DNA of 11,416 bases, from NCBI GenBank assembly GCA_017987055.1, contig JAGNUJ010000047.1, positions 1 to 11,416 of the forward strand, written 5' to 3'. A program made the position numbers and the translations under genes. This DNA is from Giesbergeria sp. (GTDB lineage Bacteria > Pseudomonadota > Gammaproteobacteria > Burkholderiales > Burkholderiaceae_C). Below the pieces are notes generated by a model, which was not told where the DNA came from, ran no database searches, and was given only the letters and a program-made list of their open reading frames with translations. Positions 1-5,178 of this stretch are shown here, in pieces (position 1 is the first letter of the stretch; the number at the start of each line of letters is the position of its first letter).

Positions 1-489
1 GGCCGCTGGTACCGCAGTCACGAAAAAGCACTGGGCATTGCACAGCGGGCAAAGAAGAAAAAGCGCGTCAAAGCCATCCACGCCCAAATCAAAAACCAGC
101 GCAAAGACGCGCTGCACCAGTTCAGCAGCAAGCTGGTGCAAGAAAACGCCGCCATCTTCGTGGGCGACGTGGCCAGCGCCAAGCTGGTCAAAACCAAGAT
201 GGCCAAGAGCACGCTAGACGCGGGCTGGTCGATGTTCAGGGCGATGTTGGAATACAAGAGCCATCAGGCCGGTATCGTCTTTGAGGTAGTCAACGAGAGC
301 TACACCACCCAAACTTGTTCGTGCTGTGGAGTTATTCCCGCCAGCAGTCCGAAAGGTAGAGCAGGGCTTGGAATAAGAGAATGGATTTGCAGCGAATGTG
401 GCGCGGAACACGACCGGGACATCAACGCAGCCAAAAACATTCTCGCGGCGGGACATCGCCGTCTGGCAGCAGGAATCCCTGTCCTTTAG
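1..489 (+). CDS. tnpB: IS200/IS605-family TnpB-type RNA-guided endonuclease (3' part; start lies outside the window)
   Basis: The frame is open from base 1, so this is the C-terminal part (162 residues) of a protein that begins upstream. It ends with the TnpB RuvC and zinc-ribbon region. Two CxxC pairs (Cys106/Cys109 and Cys130/Cys133 of the fragment) are followed by HDRDINAAKNI, which carries the last RuvC aspartate (Asp140). TnpB proteins are nucleases guided by an omega-RNA made from the element's own right end. The usual RuvC-II Glu is not at its normal place: the strand reads IFVGDVAS, with Gly-Asp where most TnpBs have Glu-Asp. A Glu is present at bases 295-297, in NESYTT just before the zinc ribbon, where most TnpBs have Pro. 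The stop codon lies inside the right-end hairpin. Whether the upstream part is intact, or a tnpA is present, cannot be seen. A GTG at 136 is internal, not a start. Confidence 0.9.
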   Translation, partial: GRWYRSHEKALGIAQRAKKKKRVKAIHAQIKNQRKDALHQFSSKLVQENAAIFVGDVASAKLVKTKMAKSTLDAGWSMFRAMLEYKSHQAGIVFEVVNESYTTQTCSCCGVIPASSPKGRAGLGIREWICSECGAEHDRDINAAKNILAAGHRRLAAGIPVL

Positions 490-506
490 GGCGGGGAGGA
501 TGTCAA
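477..506 (+). mobile_element. Right-end hairpin of the tnpB element and likely omega-RNA 3' end
   Basis: Bases 477-484 pair with 489-496 (8 pairs, two of them G-U) around a TTTA loop, then GAGGATGTCAA follows. From memory, this arrangement (hairpin overlapping the tnpB stop, then GGAGGATGTCAA) is typical of right ends of IS1341-like members of the IS200/IS605 family. The element edge is inferred to lie near 506. In this family the same sequence forms the 3' scaffold of the omega-RNA, whose guide is the host sequence immediately outside. Confidence 0.7.
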
Positions 507-592
507 AGCACCTGCGCACATTCATAAAAACGGCCCAGCGCAGGCAGCTTATGTGTAGAGGCCACTATTTTTTTGAGGTAGGAGACACCACC

Positions 593-1957
593 ATGCAGAA
601 ACTTTATCCACCAGCTACACCACCCACTGCGCCTGCAGTGAAGGCCATCAATGCTTCGCGCCGCGCTTGGCTGGGCGGCGTCTCGGGGGCTGGCTTGGCG
701 CTAGCCGCAGGTGCCACCAGCACACCCGCGCGCGCCGAGCGCGTCGCCACCAAAGCCCACATCGTCATTGCCGGCAGTGGCTTGGCCGGTTTGGCGCTGG
801 CGCACCGTTTGGGCAACGACTTGGATGGCGCCAAAATCACCGTCATCGACGCCAAAGAAGTCCACAACTACCAGCCCGGCTACACCTTGGTGGCCACGGG
901 CGTGTGGCCGGTCAGCAAAACCATAGACAGTAATGCCGACTTGATGCCGTCCGGCGTCGAGTGGGTCAAAGACATGGTGGCCGAGTTTGACCCCGCCGCC
1001 AACGCCGTCGTCACCAACAGCGGCAAGCGCATCAGCTATGACTATTTGGTGGTTGCCGTTGGCACGCACCAAGACTGGGGACTGATTGAGGGCATGGACG
1101 TCAAAGCCATCGGCCAAAACGGCTTGGCCAGCGTTTACCCCAGCTCTGATGCGGCGGTGGCAACATGGCAGGCGATGGACGCATTCCGCCAAAAAGGCGG
1201 CAAAGCGGTGATGACACTGCCCAACACCTTCCTCAAATGCGCTGGCGCTCCGCTGAAGATGACCTTCATGCTGCGCGACCGCTTGGCACAGGCCGGCACC
1301 ATGGGCAAGTCACAGATCGACTTTTATTCAGCCCTGCCCAACATCTTTAGCGTCAAGGTGGTCAATGACAACGTGATTGAGCGCTGGGGACCGCTGGGGG
1401 TGAATTTGCACACTAAGCAAAAACTCACTGCGGTGGATATTGGCGGGCGTAAAGCCACCTTTGTGACGCCCGAAGGCGTCAGCAGCCAAGTCGATTACGA
1501 CTTCATCCACGTCGTGCCACCAATGCGCGCGCCAGACGCGGTCAAAAACTCGGATCTGTCGGCCAAAGAAGGCCCACAAGCGGCGGGCAGTTGGCTGGAA
1601 GTGGACAAGGCCACGCTGCAACACCGCCGCTACCCCAACGTGTTTGGCTTGGGTGACATCAACGGCACGCCACGCGGCAAAACGGCGGCTACCGTCAAAA
1701 AGAGCGCGCCCATCGTGGCCCGCCATGTGGTCGATTTGATTGCCGGACGGGCTTTGAGCCAGCAGTTTGACGGCTACACCTCGTGTCCGATGATCGTGCG
1801 CGAAGGCTCGGCGATGCTGATTGAGTTTGACTACGAAGGCAAATTGACGCCCTCGCTGCCGATGATTGAGCCACTGCAAGAGAGCTACTTTGCCTGGCTG
1901 ATGAAGGTGCGCATGCTCAAGCCCGCGTACATGGCCGTGCTCAAGGGCCGGGTCTGA
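593..1957 (+). CDS. sqr: Sulfide:quinone oxidoreductase-type flavoprotein with Tat signal
   Basis: Predicted 454 residues. The family oxidises sulfide to zero-valent sulfur and passes electrons through FAD to quinone. The ATG at 593 follows GGTAGGAG; the frame stays open into the transposase, but codons before 593 are not gene-like. An N-terminal SRRAWL motif (residues 22-27), a hydrophobic stretch (28-42) and ARA-E (46-49) form a Tat-type signal. The FAD dinucleotide motif is IVIAGSGLAGL (57-67) and the second FAD motif is FGLGDI (351-356). The two redox cysteines expected of the eukaryotic/bacterial type II SQR are present: Cys216 in LPNTFLKCAGAP and Cys398 in YTSCPMI. A flavocytochrome c sulfide dehydrogenase subunit (FccB) is the main alternative; the KCAGAP motif and the lack of a cytochrome gene favour SQR. 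The gene begins about 87 bases after the tnpB element edge, so the insertion may have altered its promoter. A short membrane-protein gene follows 27 bases downstream. Confidence 0.85.
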   Translation: MQKLYPPATPPTAPAVKAINASRRAWLGGVSGAGLALAAGATSTPARAERVATKAHIVIAGSGLAGLALAHRLGNDLDGAKITVIDAKEVHNYQPGYTLVATGVWPVSKTIDSNADLMPSGVEWVKDMVAEFDPAANAVVTNSGKRISYDYLVVAVGTHQDWGLIEGMDVKAIGQNGLASVYPSSDAAVATWQAMDAFRQKGGKAVMTLPNTFLKCAGAPLKMTFMLRDRLAQAGTMGKSQIDFYSALPNIFSVKVVNDNVIERWGPLGVNLHTKQKLTAVDIGGRKATFVTPEGVSSQVDYDFIHVVPPMRAPDAVKNSDLSAKEGPQAAGSWLEVDKATLQHRRYPNVFGLGDINGTPRGKTAATVKKSAPIVARHVVDLIAGRALSQQFDGYTSCPMIVREGSAMLIEFDYEGKLTPSLPMIEPLQESYFAWLMKVRMLKPAYMAVLKGRV

Positions 1958-1984
1958 TCACCAACGCTTTATCGGAGAAAAACC

Positions 1985-2317
1985 ATGTACGAAATCTGGC
2001 TGGTCATCAACATTGTTTATGAAATTGCTTTAACTATTTGGCCGCTGATCGCGCTGGCGCTGGTGGCGTGGTTGGTGCTGCTGTGGCTGGCGCGCGGGCG
2101 ACGCGGCGGCGCTGGTGCGGCAGTGGGCGTGGGTGCCGTGCTGGCCGTGCTGCTGTTTGCCACCGTTCCTAGCCTGACGAACTCCTCGTTTGCCAACATG
2201 GGGTACTGGGTGGATTGGGCTAATTTGCTCGCTGTCGCGCTGGGCTTGGGCACCTTAGCGGCTGTGTTTTTCTGGCCTTTGATGGCACTGCTCAAGGGCA
2301 AGGCGCGCACGGTATAG
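1985..2317 (+). CDS. Small three-helix membrane protein next to sqr, function unknown
   Basis: 110 residues, not recognised. The ATG at 1985 has GGAG about 8 bases upstream and starts 27 bases after the sqr stop, so co-transcription is likely. Hydrophobic segments lie at about 8-36, 45-66 and 77-102. A basic, Gly-rich turn (ARGRRGG, about 36-42) follows the first, and the tail is positive (KGKAR). By the positive-inside rule the N-terminus is probably outside and the ARGRRGG loop cytoplasmic. There is no Cys or His and no redox motif, so it is not an obvious haem or metal protein. A role in anchoring or assisting the neighbouring quinone-linked sulfide oxidation is inferred from position only. 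Confidence 0.75.
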   Translation: MYEIWLVINIVYEIALTIWPLIALALVAWLVLLWLARGRRGGAGAAVGVGAVLAVLLFATVPSLTNSSFANMGYWVDWANLLAVALGLGTLAAVFFWPLMALLKGKARTV

Positions 2318-2327
2318 CGGCATAAAA

Positions 2328-2489
2328 ATGCACTACGGGATATTGCAGGTCTGTTTTAAGGAAAGACAAGACCATGCAAACATCCCGTTTTTTCATTTCC
2401 ACGGTCATGCTGACCTCGTCACCGGGCAAGGCAAAGGCACGCGCTACGCCATTGCGGTGCCGGGGTGGACACCGCCCGCAGTGGAGTAG
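2328..2489 (+). CDS. Possible 53-residue small ORF in the intergenic stretch between the membrane protein and VOC genes
   Basis: An ATG at 2328 opens a 53-codon frame ending in TAG at 2487-2489. Its second half, FHGHADLVTGQGKGTRYAIAV, has GC-rich third positions and a normal-looking composition, while the first 15 codons do not. There is no good ribosome-binding site. It may be the remnant of a longer gene. A competing frame starts at ATG 2374 with a better purine stretch (AAGGAAAG) but has poor, Pro/Arg-rich composition and runs into the VOC gene. The rest of 2318-2579 shows nothing else except the hairpin at 2547-2561. Confidence 0.2.
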   Translation: MHYGILQVCFKERQDHANIPFFHFHGHADLVTGQGKGTRYAIAVPGWTPPAVE

Positions 2490-2546
2490 GCCCGTGCCGC
2501 CCAACCCCACCGCGCTGCATTTACCATCACCCCCTGCTTTTATTTC

Positions 2547-2561
2547 GCCCGCTTGGCGGGT
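2547..2561 (+). promoter_or_regulatory. Short GC hairpin just before the VOC gene
   Basis: CCCGC (2548-2552) pairs with GCGGG (2556-2560) around TTG, with a G-U pair outside it. Only TTT follows, so termination would be weak. It sits directly upstream of the AGGAGA ribosome-binding site (2567-2572) and could be a leader structure or a weak terminator of upstream transcription. Confidence 0.35.
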
Positions 2562-2579
2562 TTCACAGGAGAAATTTGA

Positions 2580-2960
2580 ATGTTCAGTCACGTGATGTTG
2601 GGTGTCAACGATTTGGAAAAATCGCGCCAGTTTTATGACGCGGTGCTGGGCGCGCTGGGCATAGCGCCGGGGGTGGCCAACAAGCAGCGCTATTTCTACC
2701 GCAACGCGGGCGGCACCTTTGCCATCACCACGCCAATCAATGGCGAGGCGGCGTGCGTCGGCAATGGGACCACCCTTGGTTTCAGCGCCGACTCGCCAGC
2801 GCAGGCCGATGCCTTCCATGCCGCTGGCGTAGCCCACGGCGGCAGCACCTGCGAAAACCCACCCGGCTGGCGCGAAGGCCCATCCGGCCAGCTGTATCTG
2901 GCGTATTTGCGCGACCCGGACGGCCACAAAATCTGCGTGCTGCACCGTCCAGCAGCCTAA
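2580..2960 (+). CDS. VOC-superfamily (glyoxalase/bleomycin-resistance-like) protein
   Basis: 126 residues, the usual size of a single VOC domain made of two beta-alpha-beta-beta-beta modules. Module 1 opens with FSHVMLGVNDLEKSRQFYDAVLG (residues 2-24) and module 2 closes with YLAYLRDPDGHKICVLHR (106-123), both typical. The ATG at 2580 follows AGGAGA at 7 bases spacing. VOC proteins usually bind a divalent metal through His/Glu side chains. His4 is present, but the second position reads GNGTTLGF, where active relatives have His. The final Glu position (after DPDGHKI) is Cys119. Relatives with the same ending exist as I recall, so this is probably a subfamily trait, and a canonical glyoxalase I activity is unlikely. 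It appears monocistronic: a strong terminator starts 41 bases after the stop. Confidence 0.85.
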   Translation: MFSHVMLGVNDLEKSRQFYDAVLGALGIAPGVANKQRYFYRNAGGTFAITTPINGEAACVGNGTTLGFSADSPAQADAFHAAGVAHGGSTCENPPGWREGPSGQLYLAYLRDPDGHKICVLHRPAA

Positions 2961-3000
2961 GCGGGCACTGCCGGCACCGCTGCGATACTCCTCCCACTTT

Positions 3001-3028
3001 GACGGCCATGCGGCCGTCTTGTTTTTTC
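3001..3028 (+). terminator. Rho-independent terminator after the VOC gene
   Basis: GACGGCC (3001-3007) and GGCCGTC (3012-3018) form a perfect 7-bp stem around ATGC, followed by a T-rich run (TTGTTTTTT) to 3027. It ends only 15 bases before the GTG start of the methyltransferase gene. Confidence 0.88.
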
Positions 3029-3042
3029 TGAGGGTTTCAAGC

Positions 3043-3651
3043 GTGCAATCTGCAAGTGACGGTTGGTTTGACGAGGCGTATTACCAGCGCTTTTATTTCG
3101 ACAAAAAAACCAGCGTGGTCGATCCCGCCCATCTGGAGCGGCTGGGGGCGTTTGTCTGCAGCTACCTGCAATACCTGCGCGTGCCGGTGGCGCGGGTGCT
3201 GGACGTGGGCTGCGGCATTGGGCTGTGGCGCGAGGTGGTGGCGCGGCATTTTCCGCTGGCGACGTTTCAGGGCGTGGAATACAGCCCATACCTGTGCGAG
3301 CGCTTTGGCTGGCAGCGCGGCTCGGTGGTGGACTACCGCGCCGATGCGCCGTTTGACTTGGTGATTTGCCAAGGCGTGCTGCCGTACTTGAGCACAGGCG
3401 ACGCCAAAGCGGCGATGCAGAACTTGGGCCAGCTGTGCCACGGCGCGCTGTACATCGAAGCCGTCACCCGCGAGGACTGGGAGCTGGGCATCTTGGACGA
3501 AGAGATTACCGATAGCCGCATGTTTCGCCACCGCGCGCAGCTGTACCGGCGCGGCCTGGGCTGCCATTTCGCCGAAGTCGGCGGCGGCGTGTGGTTGAGC
3601 GAGCGCGCCGAGGTGCCGCTGTTTGCGCTCGAAAGCGTGGGCAGCCGATAG
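3043..3651 (+). CDS. Class I SAM-dependent methyltransferase
   Basis: 202 residues from the GTG at 3043, chosen because GAGGG lies 8 bases upstream; the frame could be extended to a TTG at 3019, but that codon lies in the terminator T-run. Motif I of the Rossmann fold is VLDVGCGIGLW (52-62). The acidic end of strand 2 is GVEYS (77-81, Glu79), and motif IV is FDLVICQGVLPYL (104-116). The N-terminus DGWFDEAYYQRFYFDKKT is an aromatic-rich lid typical of a small uncharacterised methyltransferase group. The substrate cannot be told: there is no target-recognition or RNA-binding domain, so a small molecule or a protein are both possible. It is flanked by terminators on both sides, so it looks like a single-gene unit, with its promoter unexpectedly placed in or before the upstream terminator. 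Confidence 0.85.
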   Translation: MQSASDGWFDEAYYQRFYFDKKTSVVDPAHLERLGAFVCSYLQYLRVPVARVLDVGCGIGLWREVVARHFPLATFQGVEYSPYLCERFGWQRGSVVDYRADAPFDLVICQGVLPYLSTGDAKAAMQNLGQLCHGALYIEAVTREDWELGILDEEITDSRMFRHRAQLYRRGLGCHFAEVGGGVWLSERAEVPLFALESVGSR

Positions 3652-3653
3652 CG

Positions 3654-3697
3654 CTGACCAATGGCGCGGCAAGCCCCGGGGTTCAGCCCGGGGTCAA
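3654..3697 (+). repeat. 44-nt hairpin repeat, copy 1
   Basis: This matches 9357-9400 at 42 of 44 bases. Both differences fall in the hairpin loop. The core is CCCCGGG-N6-CCCGGGG (3674-3680 with 3687-3693), and the ends form a TGACC...GGTCA inverted repeat (3655-3659 with 3692-3696). It lies 2 bases after the methyltransferase stop codon. There is no T-run after the stem, so it is not a standard terminator; it resembles a REP-type palindromic unit. Confidence 0.85.
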
Positions 3698-3718
3698 GAA
3701 AGCACGCAACCGACTGCC

Positions 3719-3740
3719 CGCCGCGTGGGACAGTGCGGCG
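3719..3740 (+). repeat. Short inverted repeat between the hairpin repeat and the nhaR end
   Basis: CGCCGC (3719-3724) pairs with GCGGCG (3735-3740), with a 10-base loop. No T-run follows. It may be part of the compound junction that separates the convergent methyltransferase and nhaR genes. Confidence 0.4.
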
Positions 3741-3746
3741 CACCAA

Positions 3747-3815
3747 CAACCATCATTGCTATTAAAATAAGAGCTAATAGCGCCCGTATCTATTGGCTTA
3801 CAGCCAATTTTTTAT
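3747..3815 (+). repeat. Dispersed intergenic repeat (Comamonadaceae-like), copy A
   Basis: The unit has an AT-rich lead (TTGCTATTAAAATAA), the core AGCTAATAGCGCCCG (3772-3786), then a hairpin and T-run. The 11-mer at 3772-3782 recurs exactly on the minus strand at 9489-9499, and related cores occur at 8880-8892 and 8943-8955. From memory, sequences of this plan are scattered between genes in Acidovorax, Rhodoferax and relatives. The copy overlaps the last codons of nhaR. Confidence 0.6.
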
Positions 3816-4728
3816 AAGCAAACAGCTTGCCCCGGGCTGCGGCCGTGATGGCGGCGACCGCAGGGTGCGAAATGCGCCGCTCGACCGAGATGGCGTAGAA
3901 CTCTTCCCACACGTCCTCCGGGCAGCCCAGCAGGCTCACTTGGTATTGCTGGACGATTTCTTGTGCCAGCACGGCAGGCGCAGCAAATACGCCTTGGCCT
4001 TCGCGGCCAAACGCTTTGAGCAGAGCGCTGTCGTCAAACTCTGCCGCCACCGTCGGCGCCAGCGCCTGCTGGCGCAGCCAAGCGTCCAGCCGCGCGCGCA
4101 GGGCGGAAGCGCTGGTGGGCAACAGCAGCGGCAGCTGCGCCAAGCACGCCGGAAAGCTCGCTTGCGCGCGCCGCGCCGTCAGGCCGGCGGCCTTGAGCAG
4201 CTGCGGCGCAGCAAAAAAGGCCATGCCGGTGCGCCCCAGCAGGTGCGTATAGACCTTGACACTCAAACGTGCCGGCGCTGGCACGTCAGACAAAACCAGA
4301 TCGAGCCGGTGTACCGCCAATTCGGCCAGCAGCGACGTCAGGCCGCCCTCGTGGCAGACCAGCTGCGGCGGATCAGGCAGTGCCATCGCGGGTTCGAGCA
4401 CATGAAAGGCGATTGCTTTGGGCAGGGCGTCAGCAATGCCCACGCGCAGCAGCGTGGCGCGGCGCAGGTCGCGCCCGCTGTCGAGCGCCTCCTGCAATGC
4501 AGCGCCAAGCGCAAAGATTTCATCGGCATAGCGCATCACCAAGCGACCAGCGTCGGTCGGCTCGACGCCGCGCCCGGCCTTGCGCAGCAGCGGCTGGCCC
4601 AGGCGCTGCTCCAGCAGCTTGATTTGCCCGCTGAGGGTTTGCGCCGTCAGGTGTAGCTGCTCGCTGGCGCGCACAACGCCGCCGGCGCGCAGCACCGTCC
4701 AGAAATAGTGCAAGTGCTTGTAGTTCAT
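3790..4728 (-). CDS. nhaR: LysR-family transcriptional regulator NhaR
   Basis: 312 residues (E. coli NhaR is about 301). The N-terminal winged helix-turn-helix (residues 1-60) reads MNYKHLHYFWTVLRAGGVV and later LTAQTLSGQIKLLEQRLGQPL. This is very close to what I recall of NhaR, including the diagnostic YFW, QT(L/I)(S/T)GQI and GRGVEPT segments. The effector domain contains EFDDSALLKAFGREG and EEFYAISVERRISHPAV, matching NhaR's C-terminal half. NhaR activates the Na+/H+ antiporter gene nhaA in response to Na+ and also controls other stress genes; no nhaA is in this window, so its target here is unknown. The ATG at 4728 is the natural start, but the ribosome-binding site is weak. A LysR-type dyad lies 27 bases upstream. 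The last residues (about AYKKLAVSQ) come from a dispersed repeat. Confidence 0.9.
   Translation of the reverse strand: MNYKHLHYFWTVLRAGGVVRASEQLHLTAQTLSGQIKLLEQRLGQPLLRKAGRGVEPTDAGRLVMRYADEIFALGAALQEALDSGRDLRRATLLRVGIADALPKAIAFHVLEPAMALPDPPQLVCHEGGLTSLLAELAVHRLDLVLSDVPAPARLSVKVYTHLLGRTGMAFFAAPQLLKAAGLTARRAQASFPACLAQLPLLLPTSASALRARLDAWLRQQALAPTVAAEFDDSALLKAFGREGQGVFAAPAVLAQEIVQQYQVSLLGCPEDVWEEFYAISVERRISHPAVAAITAAARGKLFAYKKLAVSQ
3792..3813 (+). terminator. Rho-independent terminator for plus-strand transcription, inside the nhaR 3' end
   Basis: ATTGGCT (3792-3798) pairs with AGCCAAT (3802-3808) around TAC, followed by TTTTT. It would stop transcripts from the methyltransferase gene before they run antisense into nhaR. 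The same bases read on the minus strand encode the final residues and stop of NhaR. Confidence 0.75.
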
Positions 4729-4754
4729 GGGCTGATTCTTTCAAAACACTGCGT

Positions 4755-4769
4755 ATTATTCGAAGTAAT
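4755..4769. promoter_or_regulatory. Candidate LysR-type operator (T-N11-A) between nhaR and the zinc-ribbon gene
   Basis: ATTA-N7-TAAT is a perfect short dyad that fits the general T-N11-A box of LysR-type regulators. It lies 27-41 bases upstream of the nhaR start in the divergent region, the usual place for autoregulation. No binding data can be inferred from sequence alone. Confidence 0.4.
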
Positions 4770-4770
4770 T

Positions 4771-4845
4771 GTGGCAATTTTCTGATTTTCCTGAAGTCTT
4801 GTGGCTTTTAGAGTCGCTCCATTGCCACTTTTATTTCAGGAAATC
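4771..4845 (+). promoter_or_regulatory. Leader with alternative hairpins that can cover the ribosome-binding site
   Basis: Two competing pairings are visible. In one, TTTCCTGAA (4787-4795) pairs perfectly with TTCAGGAAA (4835-4843), extendable to 11 bp with a bulged T, and encloses GTGGC/GCCAC (4801-4805 with 4824-4828). This stem buries the AGGA ribosome-binding site (4838-4841) of the zinc-ribbon gene. In the other, GTGGCAAT (4771-4778) pairs perfectly with ATTGCCAC (4821-4828), which crosses the first stem and so would exclude or knot it. A switch-like leader is inferred; the same dyads could instead be DNA operators. Confidence 0.45.
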
Positions 4846-4848
4846 GCC

Positions 4849-5142
4849 ATGCATTGCCCCCATTGCCCCGCCAGCACCTTGGTCATCAGCGAACGCAGCG
4901 GTATCGAGATTGATTACTGCCCGCAGTGCCGCGGCGTCTGGCTGGACCGCGGCGAACTGGACAAGCTGATCGAGCGCTCGCTGCCCGCACAGTCCCCAGC
5001 TGCTGGCGTTCGCCCTTCCGGTCGCAGCGACCGGGATGACCGCAATGGCCGCAATGGCCGTTACGACCACGAGCGTCGCCTTGGCCAGTACAGCAGCAGC
5101 CAGCGCCCCCGCAAGTCGTGGCTGAGCGAGATTTTTGACTGA
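4849..5142 (+). CDS. TFIIB-type zinc-ribbon protein (zf-TFIIB family)
   Basis: 97 residues from the ATG at 4849, which has AGGA 7 bases upstream; a GTG at 4801 in frame lies inside the leader structure and is rejected. Residues 1-44 form a zinc ribbon with Cys3/Cys6 and Cys24/Cys27. They are followed by GVWLDRGELDKLIER, the hallmark of PF13453-type proteins. The middle (about 45-90) is polar, disordered and rich in Arg, Asp, Asn and Gly, partly encoded by a tandem 9-base repeat (GCAATGGCC twice, near 5042-5059). The end KSWLSEIFD matches the short conserved tail usual in this family. The molecular role of these proteins is not established. It is the first gene of a close-packed set with TerB-like and TerC-like genes, which suggests a shared metal- or stress-related task (inference). 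Confidence 0.8.
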   Translation: MHCPHCPASTLVISERSGIEIDYCPQCRGVWLDRGELDKLIERSLPAQSPAAGVRPSGRSDRDDRNGRNGRYDHERRLGQYSSSQRPRKSWLSEIFD

Positions 5143-5178
5143 GTTTCCTTCCATTGCACTGTCGCCGAAAGCACCACC

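Noticed and set aside
398..592. Upstream extension of the sqr frame into the transposase
   Set aside because: The frame is open by chance across the tnpB 3' end; codon pattern there fits tnpB, and the ATG at 593 has a good ribosome-binding site directly followed by a Tat signal.
593..1957. FccB subunit of flavocytochrome c sulfide dehydrogenase
   Set aside because: The cysteine contexts (KCAGAP and YTSCP) fit type II SQR, and no cytochrome subunit gene is adjacent; the Tat signal alone is not decisive.
3793..4656. 287-codon plus-strand frame opposite nhaR
   Set aside because: A shadow of nhaR codon bias; composition is Arg/Gln/Ala-rich with no recognisable fold.
4801..4848. GTG at 4801 as start of the zinc-ribbon protein
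   Set aside because: It would place the start inside the leader hairpins and add residues before the Cys pair; the ATG at 4849 has AGGA at the right distance and begins right at the zinc ribbon.
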